A DNA stretch of 64,000 nucleotides from Agromyces sp. Leaf222 (GCF_001421565.1 NZ_LMKQ01000002.1:507414-571413); one strand, 5' to 3'. Shown: positions 18,197-27,309, numbered from the stretch's first letter. Notes: generated by a model not told the origin, from the letters alone. Numbers and translations: made by a program.

Positions 18197-18682
18197 TCAG
18201 GACCGGCCGAGCGCGTCGAGGAGCGCGGCCTTGTTCATGCGCGAGTACCCGGGGACGGCGCGCTGCTTCGCCTCGTCGCGCAACTCGCGGAAGTTGGGCT
18301 CAGACTGAGCCGGTGCGGCACTCGCGTCGACCACCTCGACGACGTCGATCACCTCGACGACCTCGACCAGGTCGACCTGTGGGTCAGGCAGGGTGGTCGT
18401 CTGCGAGAGCCGGGCCTCGGTGAAGTCCTCGGACTCCTGCGCGAGCGCTGCGGCCGACACGGCGACGGCCGCGGCCTTCTGGAGCTTGCGGCTCGCGCGG
18501 TCGACGCGCTTGGCGGACTTCGCCGTCAGCTTGGTGAGGGCGACGACCTCGGCGTCGAGCTTCTTCACGCGCCGCTTCGACGCGCGATCGAGCTTCCGGA
18601 CCGCCTTCGTCGCCTCGTCGACCGCGTCGCGGGCCTTCGAGATCGCCTTCTTCGCTGCCTTCTCGACCTTCTTCGGTGCCAC
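18197..18682 (-). CDS. Lys/Ala-rich coiled-coil protein with C-terminal SAP/Rho-N-like motif
   Basis: A 161-residue protein of unknown function. Residues 1-75 are Lys-, Ala- and Arg-rich and helical, resembling a histone-H1-like tail. A predicted coiled coil runs to about 95, then an acidic Asp/Val-rich linker (VDLVEVVEVIDVVEVVD). The last 35 residues (FRELRDEAKQRAVPGYSRMN, then KAALLDALG) look like a Rho N-terminal or SAP-type helix-extended loop-helix, often nucleic-acid binding. The start is a GTG with AAGGAGG before it. It could be a nucleoid-associated protein, which is inference. Confidence 0.65.
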   Translation of the reverse strand: MAPKKVEKAAKKAISKARDAVDEATKAVRKLDRASKRRVKKLDAEVVALTKLTAKSAKRVDRASRKLQKAAAVAVSAAALAQESEDFTEARLSQTTTLPDPQVDLVEVVEVIDVVEVVDASAAPAQSEPNFRELRDEAKQRAVPGYSRMNKAALLDALGRS

Positions 18683-18806
18683 GGCATCCTCCTTCGATCG
18701 CGCGCATCCGCGGTGCGAACGCCTTCGACGACCCTACCGCTGCGTCGATCCGGCCCGCCGGTGACGTCCGGCGGGGACGCGCCCGTCGGCGGAATACGAT
18801 GAACGG

Positions 18807-19313
18807 ATGACCCAGTTCACGGTGCGACCGGCTCGCACCAGCGATGTGCCGCACATCATCGCGCTCGTCGAACCCCTCGTCGCCCGACGCATCCTGCTCG
18901 GCAAGGAGCGCGTCGACCTGTACGGCGCGATCCAGGAGTTCCGGGTGGCCGAGCTCGTCGAGACCGGGGAGGTCGTCGGCGCGGGCGCCCTGCATGCCAT
19001 GTGGGAGGACCTCGGCGAGGTGCGCACCCTCGTGGTCGCCGACGCCTGGCTCGGACACGGGGTGGGGCATGCGCTGGTCGACCGGCTCGTCGACGACGCG
19101 CGCGCGCTCGGTCTGAGCAGGCTCTTCTGCCTGACCTTCGAGGTCGACTTCTTCGCCCGCCACGGCTTCGTCGACATGGGTGCGGAGACCGTGGCGCCCG
19201 AGGTCTACGCCGAACTCGTGCGCTCGCATGACGACGGCGTCGCCGAGTTCCTCGACCTCGCCCGCGTGAAGCAGAACACGCTCGGCAACACTCGCATGCT
19301 GAAGACCCTCTGA
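18807..19313 (+). CDS. argA: Amino-acid N-acetyltransferase (short-form N-acetylglutamate synthase)
   Basis: A 168-residue GNAT enzyme that acetylates L-glutamate with acetyl-CoA, the first step of arginine synthesis. The N-terminus FTVRPARTSDVPHI and the acetyl-CoA loop around WLGHGVGHALV are GNAT features; the C-terminal NTLGNTRML motif is diagnostic of the short actinobacterial NAGS (as in Mycobacterium Rv2747). It stands alone, far from an arg operon. Confidence 0.85.
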   Translation: MTQFTVRPARTSDVPHIIALVEPLVARRILLGKERVDLYGAIQEFRVAELVETGEVVGAGALHAMWEDLGEVRTLVVADAWLGHGVGHALVDRLVDDARALGLSRLFCLTFEVDFFARHGFVDMGAETVAPEVYAELVRSHDDGVAEFLDLARVKQNTLGNTRMLKTL

Positions 19314-19388
19314 ACGGCGCGTGATCGGGCATTTCGGCGCGCCGAGCGCGCGCCGCCGGCATCCGTCGACCGGTCGTACCCTGTGAGC

Positions 19389-20024
19389 ATGTCGACGAAT
19401 CAGACACCGGCACGACGGCCATCGCCGCAGGTGTTCCGTCGCCGACGGCTGGTCGTGCTGCTGGGGCTCATCGCCGTGGTCGTCGCCGTCGTGCTCATCA
19501 TCGTGCGGCCGGGCGGTGCCCAGGGCGAGCCCGACAAGAACGGCGCGCCCGAGAGCTCGGCGCCCGCCGCGTCACCAGCCACGACGATCCCGACCGAGGC
19601 GGTCGCCGCCGACGGCGACCCGTGCTCGCCCGAGCAGATCACGGTCGAACCCATCACCGACAAGACCGTGTACGAAGCCGGGGAGCAGCCGCAGCTGTCG
19701 GTCACGATCACGAACACCGGCCGCAACGTGTGCGTGCTGAATGCGGGCACCGGTGCGCAGGTGTTCACGGTGACCAGCGGCGAGGAGCAGTACTGGGTCT
19801 CGACCGACTGCCAGAGCGACCAGGTCGACGCCGAGGTGTCGCTGACGCCCGGCACGCCCGTGAGCTCGGCGGCTCCGATCGTGTGGGACCGCACGCGATC
19901 GGCGCCCGACACCTGCGAGGGTGCGCGCGAGACGGTTCCGGCCGGCGGCGCGTCGTACCACCTCTCGGTCTCGGTCGACGGATTCCAGAACGACGACCTG
20001 ACGAAGCAGTTCCAGCTGTACTGA
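19389..20024 (+). CDS. Hypothetical membrane-anchored extracytoplasmic protein
   Basis: A 211-residue protein with a basic N-terminus, one hydrophobic anchor (about residues 22-42), a Pro/Ala/Ser linker, and a C-terminal beta-sandwich-like domain (about 75-211) whose LSVTITNTGRNVCVLNAG segment resembles an immunoglobulin-like fold. Three or four cysteines could form disulfides. Similar proteins in actinobacteria have no assigned role. The ATG at 19389 was chosen over a GTG six bases upstream; neither has a clear ribosome site. Confidence 0.65.
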   Translation: MSTNQTPARRPSPQVFRRRRLVVLLGLIAVVVAVVLIIVRPGGAQGEPDKNGAPESSAPAASPATTIPTEAVAADGDPCSPEQITVEPITDKTVYEAGEQPQLSVTITNTGRNVCVLNAGTGAQVFTVTSGEEQYWVSTDCQSDQVDAEVSLTPGTPVSSAAPIVWDRTRSAPDTCEGARETVPAGGASYHLSVSVDGFQNDDLTKQFQLY

Positions 20025-20037
20025 CCCGACCACCCGG

Positions 20038-21192
20038 TCAGGTCGGCGCGCCGCTCGTCGTGGGCGGCGCCGTGCTCGTCACGGTGACCGTGCCCGGGAC
20101 CTGCCGCTGCGCCAGGAGCGGGCACTCGAACGGGTCGCGCTCACCGAGGCCGACGCGGTTGATGTACCGGAACACGATGACGTAGGAACGCCAGAGGGTC
20201 GTCTGCGCGTACGGCACCTCGTGCTCGCGCAGGTACTGCGCGACCAATGGCGCGGCGCGGCGCAGGTGCGGGCGCGGCATCGACGGGAAGAGGTGGTGCT
20301 CGATCTGGTAGTTGAGCCCGCCCATGGCGAAGTCGAGCACGCGGTTGCCCCGGATGTTCCGGCTCATGAGCACCTGGCGTCGGAGGAAGTCGAGCTTCAT
20401 GTCGGCCGGAACCAGCGGCATGCCCTTGTGGTTCGGCGCGAACGACACCCCCATGTAGAAGCCGAACAGCCCGAGCTGGATCGCCAGGAAGACGACGGCC
20501 CGATCGGGCGAGAGCACCAAGAACACGAGCGTCAGGTATCCGACGATGCGCACGACGAGGAAGACGATCTCGATCGGACGCCGCGCGACGTGTTCGCGCT
20601 GGAAGACCCGGTGCACGCTCGACGCGTGCAGTGAGAGTCCCTCGAGCAGCAGGATCGGGTAGAAGAAGGCCCCCTGGTGCGCCATGGTCCATCGCAGGAG
20701 GGCGGGCCGTCGCTCCGCGGCCTGGGCGGGCGTGAAGGCGATGACGGGCAGATCGATGTCGGGGTCGACGCCGATCCGATTGGGGTTGGCATGGTGACGG
20801 GTGTGCTTGTGCTGCCACCATCCGTAGCTCATGCCGACGAAGAGGTCGCCGAGGATCAGGCTGGTCCAGTCGTTCCAGCGGCCGGAGCGGAAGATCTGCC
20901 GGTGCGCCGCGTCGTGGCCGAGGAACGCGGTCTGCGTGAACAGGAACGCGAACACGGCGGCCGTGAACATCTGCCACCAGGAGTCGCCGATCCAGATGAA
21001 CACGGCGATGGTGCCCCCGATCAGCAGCGGCACCGCCGACAGCTTGGTCCAGTAGTACCCGTACCGCCGGCGCATCAGCCCCGCGGACTTCACCAGTTTC
21101 GCGAGATCGGTGAAGTCGCTGTTCGCTCCCGTGGTGCGAGCGGCCGCCCGCTTGCCGTGTGTCGTGATCAGACGTCCTGCGTCCATCGACAT
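20038..21192 (-). CDS. Membrane fatty acid desaturase (acyl-lipid/acyl-CoA type)
   Basis: A 384-residue integral membrane di-iron desaturase. The three histidine boxes are intact: GHDAAH (about 92-97), HKHTRHH (about 127-133) and QIEHH (about 310), with paired hydrophobic segments between. The last box in the QxxHH form places it with front-end or delta-type desaturases such as actinobacterial DesA3-like enzymes. The ATG at 21192 has a strong GGAGGAGG site. It may adjust membrane fluidity. It is convergent with the preceding hypothetical gene, with 13 bases between stops. Confidence 0.88.
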   Translation of the reverse strand: MSMDAGRLITTHGKRAAARTTGANSDFTDLAKLVKSAGLMRRRYGYYWTKLSAVPLLIGGTIAVFIWIGDSWWQMFTAAVFAFLFTQTAFLGHDAAHRQIFRSGRWNDWTSLILGDLFVGMSYGWWQHKHTRHHANPNRIGVDPDIDLPVIAFTPAQAAERRPALLRWTMAHQGAFFYPILLLEGLSLHASSVHRVFQREHVARRPIEIVFLVVRIVGYLTLVFLVLSPDRAVVFLAIQLGLFGFYMGVSFAPNHKGMPLVPADMKLDFLRRQVLMSRNIRGNRVLDFAMGGLNYQIEHHLFPSMPRPHLRRAAPLVAQYLREHEVPYAQTTLWRSYVIVFRYINRVGLGERDPFECPLLAQRQVPGTVTVTSTAPPTTSGAPT

Positions 21193-21259
21193 GACGCACC
21201 TCCTCCATGCCCGCAGTCGGGGCACTCGTGGAGACCGGGATCTGCACCGACCGTCGAAC

Positions 21260-21412
21260 GCGCTGTCTGGGGATGCCGTAGACGAGCATGCCGATGAAGG
21301 GGACGATCCCGATCACTGCCAGCCAGAGGAGGCCTTCGAAGACGAACCCGACGATCGCCGGCGTCGCACGTGCGACGAGGAGTACGGCGATCGCGGTCCA
21401 CTTGATCTGAGG
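21260..21412 (-). pseudogene. Start-less hydrophobic frame upstream of the desaturase (possible gene remnant)
   Basis: The 346-base gap between the desaturase start and the next plus-strand gene holds a minus-strand frame that opens after a TAG at 21413-21415 with two membrane-helix-like stretches (QIKWTAIAVLLVA and WLAVIGIVPFIGMLVYGIPR). The second resembles the PLDc_N-type anchor. The first possible start is a GTG in its middle, and the frame runs on into the desaturase region without its own stop. It is best read as a decayed small membrane-protein gene; a frameshift in the assembly could also explain it. I see nothing else in the gap. Confidence 0.3.
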
Positions 21413-21538
21413 CTACGCCGAAGATGAGGAATGCTCTGGAACTGGCAGCAACCTCACATGCGACGGGCGAGGCGCCTGCCCGGTGTCGAGCGGCCGGCGC
21501 GCGGCATGCGCTCGTGATCGGCTGGGTACGCTGGTGGG

Positions 21539-21958
21539 ATGGCGCAGCGCAAGAAGTCCAGCAGGTCGGGCAAAGGCGGGGAGCCGGGGGAGTTCCGCTC
21601 GGAGGCGCTCGCGACGGCGCTCGAGAAGCAGGACATCGCCGCGGTCGCGCTCGCCCTGAGGCACGGCAACACCGTGGTGCCGCTCGTGAAGCCGGGGCCG
21701 CGCGACAAGCCGCTCGACGGCGGCGAGGTCTGGACCTATCGCGACCCGAAGACTGGCGACGTGGCGCTGCTGCTCTTCAGCGACGCGGCGAACAAGCCCG
21801 AGAACCTGCCGCCGGCCGTCGGCCTGCAGAGCCCGGCGTGGCTGCGCACCTTCTTGAAGCGCCACGAGTCGACCATCACGACCGTCTTCCTGGACATCGC
21901 CGGACCGCACCCGATGCAGGCGCCGCCAGCCGAACTGCTGAAGGCGCTCGAGGCCTGA
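21539..21958 (+). CDS. Hypothetical protein, SseB-like
   Basis: A 139-residue soluble protein with a basic, disordered first 20 residues. The remainder (EALATALEKQDIAAVALALR, then VWTYRDPKTGDVALLLFSDA and WLRTFLKRHESTITTVFLD) resembles the SseB N-terminal alpha/beta domain found in actinobacterial proteins of unknown role. It is convergent with radA, with 27 bases between stops. Confidence 0.65.
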   Translation: MAQRKKSSRSGKGGEPGEFRSEALATALEKQDIAAVALALRHGNTVVPLVKPGPRDKPLDGGEVWTYRDPKTGDVALLLFSDAANKPENLPPAVGLQSPAWLRTFLKRHESTITTVFLDIAGPHPMQAPPAELLKALEA

Positions 21959-21985
21959 CTCAGGAGCGGTAATGCGGATGCCGCG

Positions 21986-23347
21986 TCAGAAGGCGGCGTC
22001 GAGCTCGCGCTCGCGCTCGGTCGTCGCGGCGGCGAGCGCCCGGCCGACGGCCGCCTGCACACTGCCGGCCTCGACGTCGAGGATCGTCGAGTAGCCGAGG
22101 CGGCGAGCCTCGCTGCCTCGCTGCCTGGCCGAGCTGACGGGGCGCACCTCGCCGGCGAGGCTGATCTCGCCGAAGGCGGCGAGATCGTGCGGCACGGCGC
22201 GATCTCGCATGGCCGACGCGATGGCGATGGCGATGGCGAGGTCGGCGCCGGGCTCGATGAGGCGCACGCCGCCGACGGTGGAGACGTAGACGTCGTGCTC
22301 GCCGATCTGCCGGAGGCCGGCGCGGCGTTCGAGCACGGCGAGGATCATCGCGACGCGCGAGGGGTCGACACCGTTGACGACGCGACGCGGCTGGGGGGCC
22401 TTGGTCGCCACGACGAGCGCCTGCACCTCGACGGGCAGCGCACGGCGCCCCTCGAGCGCGACGGTGACGCACGTGCCGCTGACGGCCGCGCCACGGCTGA
22501 GGAACAGCCCGCTCGGGTCGGGCACCTCGCTGATGCCGTCGCCGGTCATCTCGAAGCAGCCGACCTCATCGGTCGGGCCGAAGCGGTTCTTGAGCGCCCG
22601 CACGAAGCGCAGCGCGGTCTGGCGGTCGCCCTCGAACTGGCAGACGACGTCGACGAGGTGCTCGAGCAGGCGCGGGCCGGCGATCGTGCCGTCTTTCGTG
22701 ACGTGCCCGACGAGGAGGACCGGGAGCTCGCGCTCTTTCGCGAGGCGGATGAGCGTCGAGGCGACCTCGCGCACCTGGCCGGGCTGGCCGGCGATGCCGT
22801 CGTTCAGCGAGTTCGTGACGGTCTGCACGGAGTCGACGATGAGCAGCTCTGGCTGCACGGCGTCGACCTGGCCGACGACGGTCGCGAGGTCGGTCTCGGC
22901 GGCGAGGAAGAGCTCGGGCTGCATCGCGCCCGTGCGGCCGGCTCGCAGGCGCACCTGGGCGACCGACTCCTCGGCGCTCACGTAGAGCACGCGCCGGCCG
23001 GATGCCGCGACGCGCGCCGCGACATCGAGCAGCAGGGTCGACTTGCCGACGCCGGGCTCGCCGCTCAACAGGATCGCCGCACCGGGCACGATGCCGCCGC
23101 CGAGGACGCGGTCGAACTCGCCGACGCCGCTCGGCCAATGGCCGCGCTCTTCGGTGGTGACCTCGGTGATCGAGCGCGCGACCTGCGAGGCGCCGATCGC
23201 CACGGGCTTCAGCGTGCGCGCGATGCCGGTCTGCCCGCCCGCCTCGACGACCGTGCCCCACTGCTGGCACTCGGCGCAGCGGCCGACCCACTTGACGGTG
23301 CTCCACCCGCATTCGGTGCAACGGTACGCGGAGACGGGTTTGGCCAT
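21986..23347 (-). CDS. radA: DNA repair protein RadA
   Basis: A 453-residue RecA-like helicase that promotes branch migration in homologous recombination. The N-terminal zinc finger has Cys10, Cys13, Cys24 and Cys27. Walker A is GEPGVGKS (96-103), the RadA-specific KNRFG motif is at 253-257, and the C-terminal third is the Lon-like domain (VNGVDPSRVAMILAVLERRA, then LAAFGEISLAGEVR). The domain order and length are standard. The ATG at 23347 gives the canonical MAKPVSAYRCTECGW start. Confidence 0.96.
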   Translation of the reverse strand: MAKPVSAYRCTECGWSTVKWVGRCAECQQWGTVVEAGGQTGIARTLKPVAIGASQVARSITEVTTEERGHWPSGVGEFDRVLGGGIVPGAAILLSGEPGVGKSTLLLDVAARVAASGRRVLYVSAEESVAQVRLRAGRTGAMQPELFLAAETDLATVVGQVDAVQPELLIVDSVQTVTNSLNDGIAGQPGQVREVASTLIRLAKERELPVLLVGHVTKDGTIAGPRLLEHLVDVVCQFEGDRQTALRFVRALKNRFGPTDEVGCFEMTGDGISEVPDPSGLFLSRGAAVSGTCVTVALEGRRALPVEVQALVVATKAPQPRRVVNGVDPSRVAMILAVLERRAGLRQIGEHDVYVSTVGGVRLIEPGADLAIAIAIASAMRDRAVPHDLAAFGEISLAGEVRPVSSARQRGSEARRLGYSTILDVEAGSVQAAVGRALAAATTERERELDAAF

Positions 23348-23461
23348 GGTGCGAGGCTACGTGGGGCCGCCGACATCCGGCGGCACAGGCAGCCGCGTGG
23401 CGGACGGCGCCGCGGCGGCGCACGTGCGACGCGTGCGGATGCCGCATCAGGAGGTTAGCCT

Positions 23462-24670
23462 GTGCGCATGTCCGCCGACGTGGACGTGCTCGTCATCGGA
23501 GCCGGCCAGGCCGGACTCGCCGTCAGTCACGAGCTCTCGGAGCGGAGCGTCGAGCATGTGGTGCTCGAGGGCGACCGCATCGGCTCGGCATGGGCCGGCC
23601 GATGGGACTCGTTCCGCCTCGTCACGCCGAACAGCGCCATCCGCCTGCCCGGCGGGCGGTACGACGGCCCCGATCCGGGCGGCTACCTGCCGCGCGACGA
23701 GATCGTCGACCACCTGGCCGGCTACGCCGCGTCGTTCGCGGCCCCGGTGGCCGAGCGGCACGGCGTCGATCGGCTCGAGCCCGACGAGGCGGGGTTCGTC
23801 GCGCGGTCGGCCGCGGGCGACATCCGGGCCCGTCGCGTCGTCGTCTGCACCGGCGCGTACCAGCGGCCGCACCGGCCCGCCTTCATCGAGGATGTCGCGC
23901 GCACCGTGCCCGTCGTGATGTCGGCCGACTACCGCTCGCCGTCCGGGCTGCCGAGCGGGGCGGTGCTCATCGTCGGCGGCGGCCAGACCGCATGCCAGCT
24001 GGCGGAGGAACTGCACGCCGCCGGACGCGAGGTGACCCTCGCTCCCGGGAGAGCGCCGTCGATGCCGCGCCGCATCGGGGGCCGAGACGGATTCGACTGG
24101 CTCGAGGATGCGGGGTTCTTCGAGCAGGTGCTCGCCGACCAGCCGTCGCCGGCGGTGCGACTGGCGGCGAACCCGCTCGCCACCGGTGCAGGGGGAGGCC
24201 ACGACCTCAGCCTGCGCACGCTCGCGGCCGGCGGTGTGGCGCTCGTCGGTCGCGTGCGGGGCGTCGACGACGGCCGGCTCGTGGTCGCGGACGACCTCGC
24301 CGAGACCCTCGCGGCCGGCGACGCGGGGTTCCGGCTCATCTGCGAGCTCGCACGCACGGCGGCAGCGGCACGCGGCCTGCCAGACCCGCATCCGCCCGAA
24401 CCGTTGGATGCGCCCATCGAGGCGGCCGACGTGCCGAGCCTCGGCGACCTCGGTGCGGTGCTCGTCGCCTGCGGCTTCCGGCCGGCGTACGACTGGGTCG
24501 ACGTGCCCGGCGCGTTCGACGATCTGGGCTTCCCGGTGCAGGATGCGGGAGCGAGTCTCGCGGCCGACGGGCTCTTCTTCGTCGGGGTCCCGTGGCTCCG
24601 CCGACGCAAGTCGCCGTTGCTGATCGGGGTCGGCGAGGACGCGGCGATCGTCGCCGAGCAGCTCGCCTGA
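23462..24670 (+). CDS. Flavin-dependent monooxygenase / NAD(P)-binding oxidoreductase
   Basis: A 402-residue two-dinucleotide-fold flavoprotein of the YpbR/CzcO/flavin monooxygenase type. The FAD-binding motif is VLVIGAGQAGLAVSHEL (about 10-26), and a second Rossmann motif GAVLIVGGGQTACQLAEEL (about 160-180) binds NAD(P). RWDSFRLVTPN, the conserved stretch after the FAD site in this group, is present. AGGAGG at 23449-23454 is spaced best for the GTG at 23462; an ATG two codons later is possible. The substrate cannot be told. Confidence 0.82.
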   Translation: MRMSADVDVLVIGAGQAGLAVSHELSERSVEHVVLEGDRIGSAWAGRWDSFRLVTPNSAIRLPGGRYDGPDPGGYLPRDEIVDHLAGYAASFAAPVAERHGVDRLEPDEAGFVARSAAGDIRARRVVVCTGAYQRPHRPAFIEDVARTVPVVMSADYRSPSGLPSGAVLIVGGGQTACQLAEELHAAGREVTLAPGRAPSMPRRIGGRDGFDWLEDAGFFEQVLADQPSPAVRLAANPLATGAGGGHDLSLRTLAAGGVALVGRVRGVDDGRLVVADDLAETLAAGDAGFRLICELARTAAAARGLPDPHPPEPLDAPIEAADVPSLGDLGAVLVACGFRPAYDWVDVPGAFDDLGFPVQDAGASLAADGLFFVGVPWLRRRKSPLLIGVGEDAAIVAEQLA

Positions 24671-24679
24671 CCCCTCGTT

Positions 24680-24708
24680 TTGGTCGATTCGAGAGTGTCG
24701 TCTAGCAT
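24680..24708 (+). promoter_or_regulatory. Promoter of tRNA-Ser
   Basis: TTGGTC (24680-24685) and TAGCAT (24703-24708) are separated by exactly 17 bases, and the tRNA starts 8 bases after the -10 box, in the usual arrangement for a tRNA promoter. Confidence 0.6.
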
Positions 24709-24715
24709 TGTCCTC

Positions 24716-24805
24716 GGTACCGTGTCCGAGCGGCCGAAGGTGCAACTCTCGAAAAGTTGTGTGCGTGAAAGCGCACCGTGGGTTCAAATCCCACCGGTAC
24801 CGCCA
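24716..24805 (+). tRNA. tRNA-Ser(CGA)
   Basis: The acceptor arms GGTACCG and CGGTACC pair perfectly; the T arm is GTGGG-TTCAAAT-CCCAC; the anticodon stem CAACT/AGTTG encloses the loop CTCGAAA with anticodon CGA, which reads UCG serine codons. The long variable arm (about 20 bases) is the class II form expected for tRNA-Ser. CCA is encoded at 24803-24805. Confidence 0.97.
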
Positions 24806-24810
24806 CAGAA

Positions 24811-24840
24811 CGCCCCGCCTCCGTGAACGGAGGCGGGGCG
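24811..24840. terminator. Hairpin terminator after tRNA-Ser
   Basis: A perfect 13-bp stem, CGCCCCGCCTCCG with CGGAGGCGGGGCG, around a TGAA loop, begins five bases after the encoded CCA and is followed by TTCGTCATT. It may also serve the convergent hydrolase gene on the minus strand. Confidence 0.85.
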
Positions 24841-24894
24841 TTCGTCATTCCGGCGTTCTTCGCATCGTTCGCGCGGTTCGCGCCGGCGGCGCCG

Positions 24895-25734
24895 CTACCT
24901 CGCGGCGTCGAGGATGACGTCGGCGACCTCGCCGGGATGGCTCATCATCACGACGTGCGAGCTGCGGATCTCGACCGTCCTCGACCCGGCCCGGGCGGCC
25001 ATGGCGCGCTCGGCCTGCGGCGGGATGGTGTTGTCCTTGGAGGCGACGACGTACCAGCTCGGGATGCTCTTCCAGGCGGGCTCGCCCGACGGGGTGAACA
25101 GGGCCTGCAGGGCGGCCGGCCGCTGCGAGGCCGCCATCACGGCCGTGTCCTTCTTGGGCAGGTCGGCGGCGAAGAGCTCGCGGAAGAAGGCGGGGTCGAT
25201 GTACCCGTCGGCGTCGCCTTCCGGAGCGCCCGGGTACGGGCGGATGACGAGGTGGTCGCCGAGCTCCGAGTGGCCGCCACCGAGCTCGTTCGCGTCGATG
25301 AGGCGCTCGCCGGCATCCAGTGCGTACGCGGCGACGTATACGAGGGACTTCACGTTCGGATTGCCGGTCGCGGCGTTCGTGATCACCGCGCCGCCGTAGG
25401 AGTGGCCGACGAGCACGATGGGGCCCTCGATGGTCGCGAGGATCGACTTCACGTACTCGGCATCCGTGGTGAGTCCGCGCAGCGGGTTCGAGGCGGCGAG
25501 CACCGTGTAGCCGCGCTTCTGCAGCCGCTCGGTCACCTGGTTCCAGCCAGACGAGTCGGCGAAGGCGCCGTGCACGAGCACGACGGTCGGTTTCGGTGCG
25601 GGCGCCGGGCGATGCGCGCCCTCGATGGCGGCGGCCGGAAGCGCGACGGACACCGCGGTCAGGGCGGCAGCGCCGGCCAGCGCGAGCGCGATGCGCAGCG
25701 GGCGTCGGCGACCGCGGGCAGGTGTGGTGGGCAT
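24895..25734 (-). CDS. Secreted alpha/beta hydrolase
   Basis: A 279-residue protein with an N-terminal signal peptide (basic residues 7-12, hydrophobic core about 14-33, AAA cleavage region). The alpha/beta-hydrolase fold shows the oxyanion HGAF motif, the nucleophile elbow GHSYGG, an acid in SKDNTIP and a histidine near the C-terminus (SSHVVMMSHP). The group resembles EstC/RsbQ-like esterases common in soil bacteria. The start at 25734 is chosen for its GAGGAG site; an upstream in-frame start would add a non-signal extension. Substrate unknown. Confidence 0.85.
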   Translation of the reverse strand: MPTTPARGRRRPLRIALALAGAAALTAVSVALPAAAIEGAHRPAPAPKPTVVLVHGAFADSSGWNQVTERLQKRGYTVLAASNPLRGLTTDAEYVKSILATIEGPIVLVGHSYGGAVITNAATGNPNVKSLVYVAAYALDAGERLIDANELGGGHSELGDHLVIRPYPGAPEGDADGYIDPAFFRELFAADLPKKDTAVMAASQRPAALQALFTPSGEPAWKSIPSWYVVASKDNTIPPQAERAMAARAGSRTVEIRSSHVVMMSHPGEVADVILDAAR

Positions 25735-25878
25735 GGTGATCTCCTCGCATCCGGTGGACGACGGCGATGGAAGCCCGGGAACGGGCTCTGCCGTCGTGCA
25801 CATGGTTGCGCCGACCGCCCGTCGCCCGCACCACGCGTCACGCGTAGTCCTGCCCGACGCGGCCGCGTCGGCGCCCGC

Positions 25879-27309
25879 TCAGTCGAGCGGCGTCGCCGCG
25901 AGGCGACCGGATGCCACGGCCTCCGTGAAGGCCGCGAAGTCGCGCTCGTTCTGGTCGGCGTATGCGTCCGCGAATCGCGCGAGCGCCTCGTCGAAGGTGT
26001 CGTTCGAGCCGAGGTAGGCGGCGATGGCGACGCGGTCACCGGAACGGGCGTGTGCGCGTGCGAGTGTCTGGCCGCACACGTCGGCGTAGATCCTGGCGCC
26101 CTTCGCGTTCAGGTCGTCGACGTCGAAGTCGCCCTTCCAGTCGTGCAGCTGCCGTAGGTAGAAGTCCCGCTCGACCCCGTCGTCGCCCGCCACGCGCTGC
26201 CAGCCGAGGAAGAGGTCGCTCGCGGCCTGCATGAGCTGCTGCCCGCGGACGACACGTTCGCCGTGGTGGGCGAACTCGCTGGGCGGCAGGAACCGCTCGA
26301 GCACCGATGCCTCGGCCTGCTTGGCCTGGAGGAGCAGCGGGTCGTCGTCGTCGCGTCCGCGCAGGAGCACGATCCACGAGCGGGTGCCGACGCTGCCGAC
26401 GCCGCCGACCCTGCGCGCCATGTGCACGTAGTCGAACTCGGCGATCGGATGCCGGTTGCCGGTGAGCGTCGTCCGATAGCCGTCCATGATGGCCCTGGCG
26501 GTCTCGTCGTTCTCGGCCTCGGTGCGCTCGGCCGGCCGCAGGTCCTCGAGCGGCACGACGAACGGGGGATCGGCGATGATGCGCATGCGGCCGTCGACCT
26601 TCGTGACGTACTTGGCCGCACCGCGCCGGCTGTCGCGCTTGCGGGCCTTGGCGAGCACCGCCTGCGTGCGCTTCGCCGGATCCTTGCCGAGGCGCTGGGC
26701 CTTCTGCTGGGTGCTGACCCATTCCGCGAGGTCGTCGGCGTCGAGCCGGTCGTACCAGGCGTCGAGCACGCGGGACGCGGCTGCCTGCGACATCCGCTCG
26801 CGATAGCCCTTGACGACGGCGCGGTCGACCGCCTCGCGTTCCTCGTCGTCGAACCCGTGCTGGCGCCCGGCCACCTCGAAGCTCGCGACGAGCCGCTTGA
26901 GGTCCCATTCCCACGGTCCGGGGAGGGTCTCGTCGAAGTCGTTGATATCGAAGATCAGGCGCCGTTCGGGTGTGCCGAACACGCCGAAGTTCGACAGGTG
27001 CGCATCGCCGCAGAGCTGGACGTCGATGCCGGTGTTCGGCATCGTCGCGAGGTCGGAGGCCATGAGCAATGCGGCGCCGCGGTAGAAGTTCAGGGGCGAG
27101 GCCATCATGCGCGCGTGGCGGAGTGGCACGAGCTCGGACACACGCGTGGCCGCCTGCTCCTCGAGCAGGGTGATCGGGTCGGTGCGGCCGGCGGGTGGGT
27201 CCCAGGTCGCATGCGCTCCCCGCGGAAGCCTGCGCCTGGCGGCGCGGCCCCACTCGGCGCGTGCGGCGAAGTCGGTCGGTGCCGGCGTGGACGGCGTCGC
27301 CTCGCTCAT
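25879..27309 (-). CDS. DUF2252 family protein
   Basis: A 476-residue soluble protein of the DUF2252 family. Its kinase-like signatures are visible: RMMASPLNFYRGAA, then QLCGDAHLSNFGVFG, and FDINDFDETLPGPWEWDLKR (about residues 66-150). The GDAHLSNFG and DxNDFD pairs resemble the catalytic and metal loops of aminoglycoside-phosphotransferase-like kinases, and distant similarity is known, but the substrate is not. It is transcribed alone. Confidence 0.88.
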   Translation of the reverse strand: MSEATPSTPAPTDFAARAEWGRAARRRLPRGAHATWDPPAGRTDPITLLEEQAATRVSELVPLRHARMMASPLNFYRGAALLMASDLATMPNTGIDVQLCGDAHLSNFGVFGTPERRLIFDINDFDETLPGPWEWDLKRLVASFEVAGRQHGFDDEEREAVDRAVVKGYRERMSQAAASRVLDAWYDRLDADDLAEWVSTQQKAQRLGKDPAKRTQAVLAKARKRDSRRGAAKYVTKVDGRMRIIADPPFVVPLEDLRPAERTEAENDETARAIMDGYRTTLTGNRHPIAEFDYVHMARRVGGVGSVGTRSWIVLLRGRDDDDPLLLQAKQAEASVLERFLPPSEFAHHGERVVRGQQLMQAASDLFLGWQRVAGDDGVERDFYLRQLHDWKGDFDVDDLNAKGARIYADVCGQTLARAHARSGDRVAIAAYLGSNDTFDEALARFADAYADQNERDFAAFTEAVASGRLAATPLD

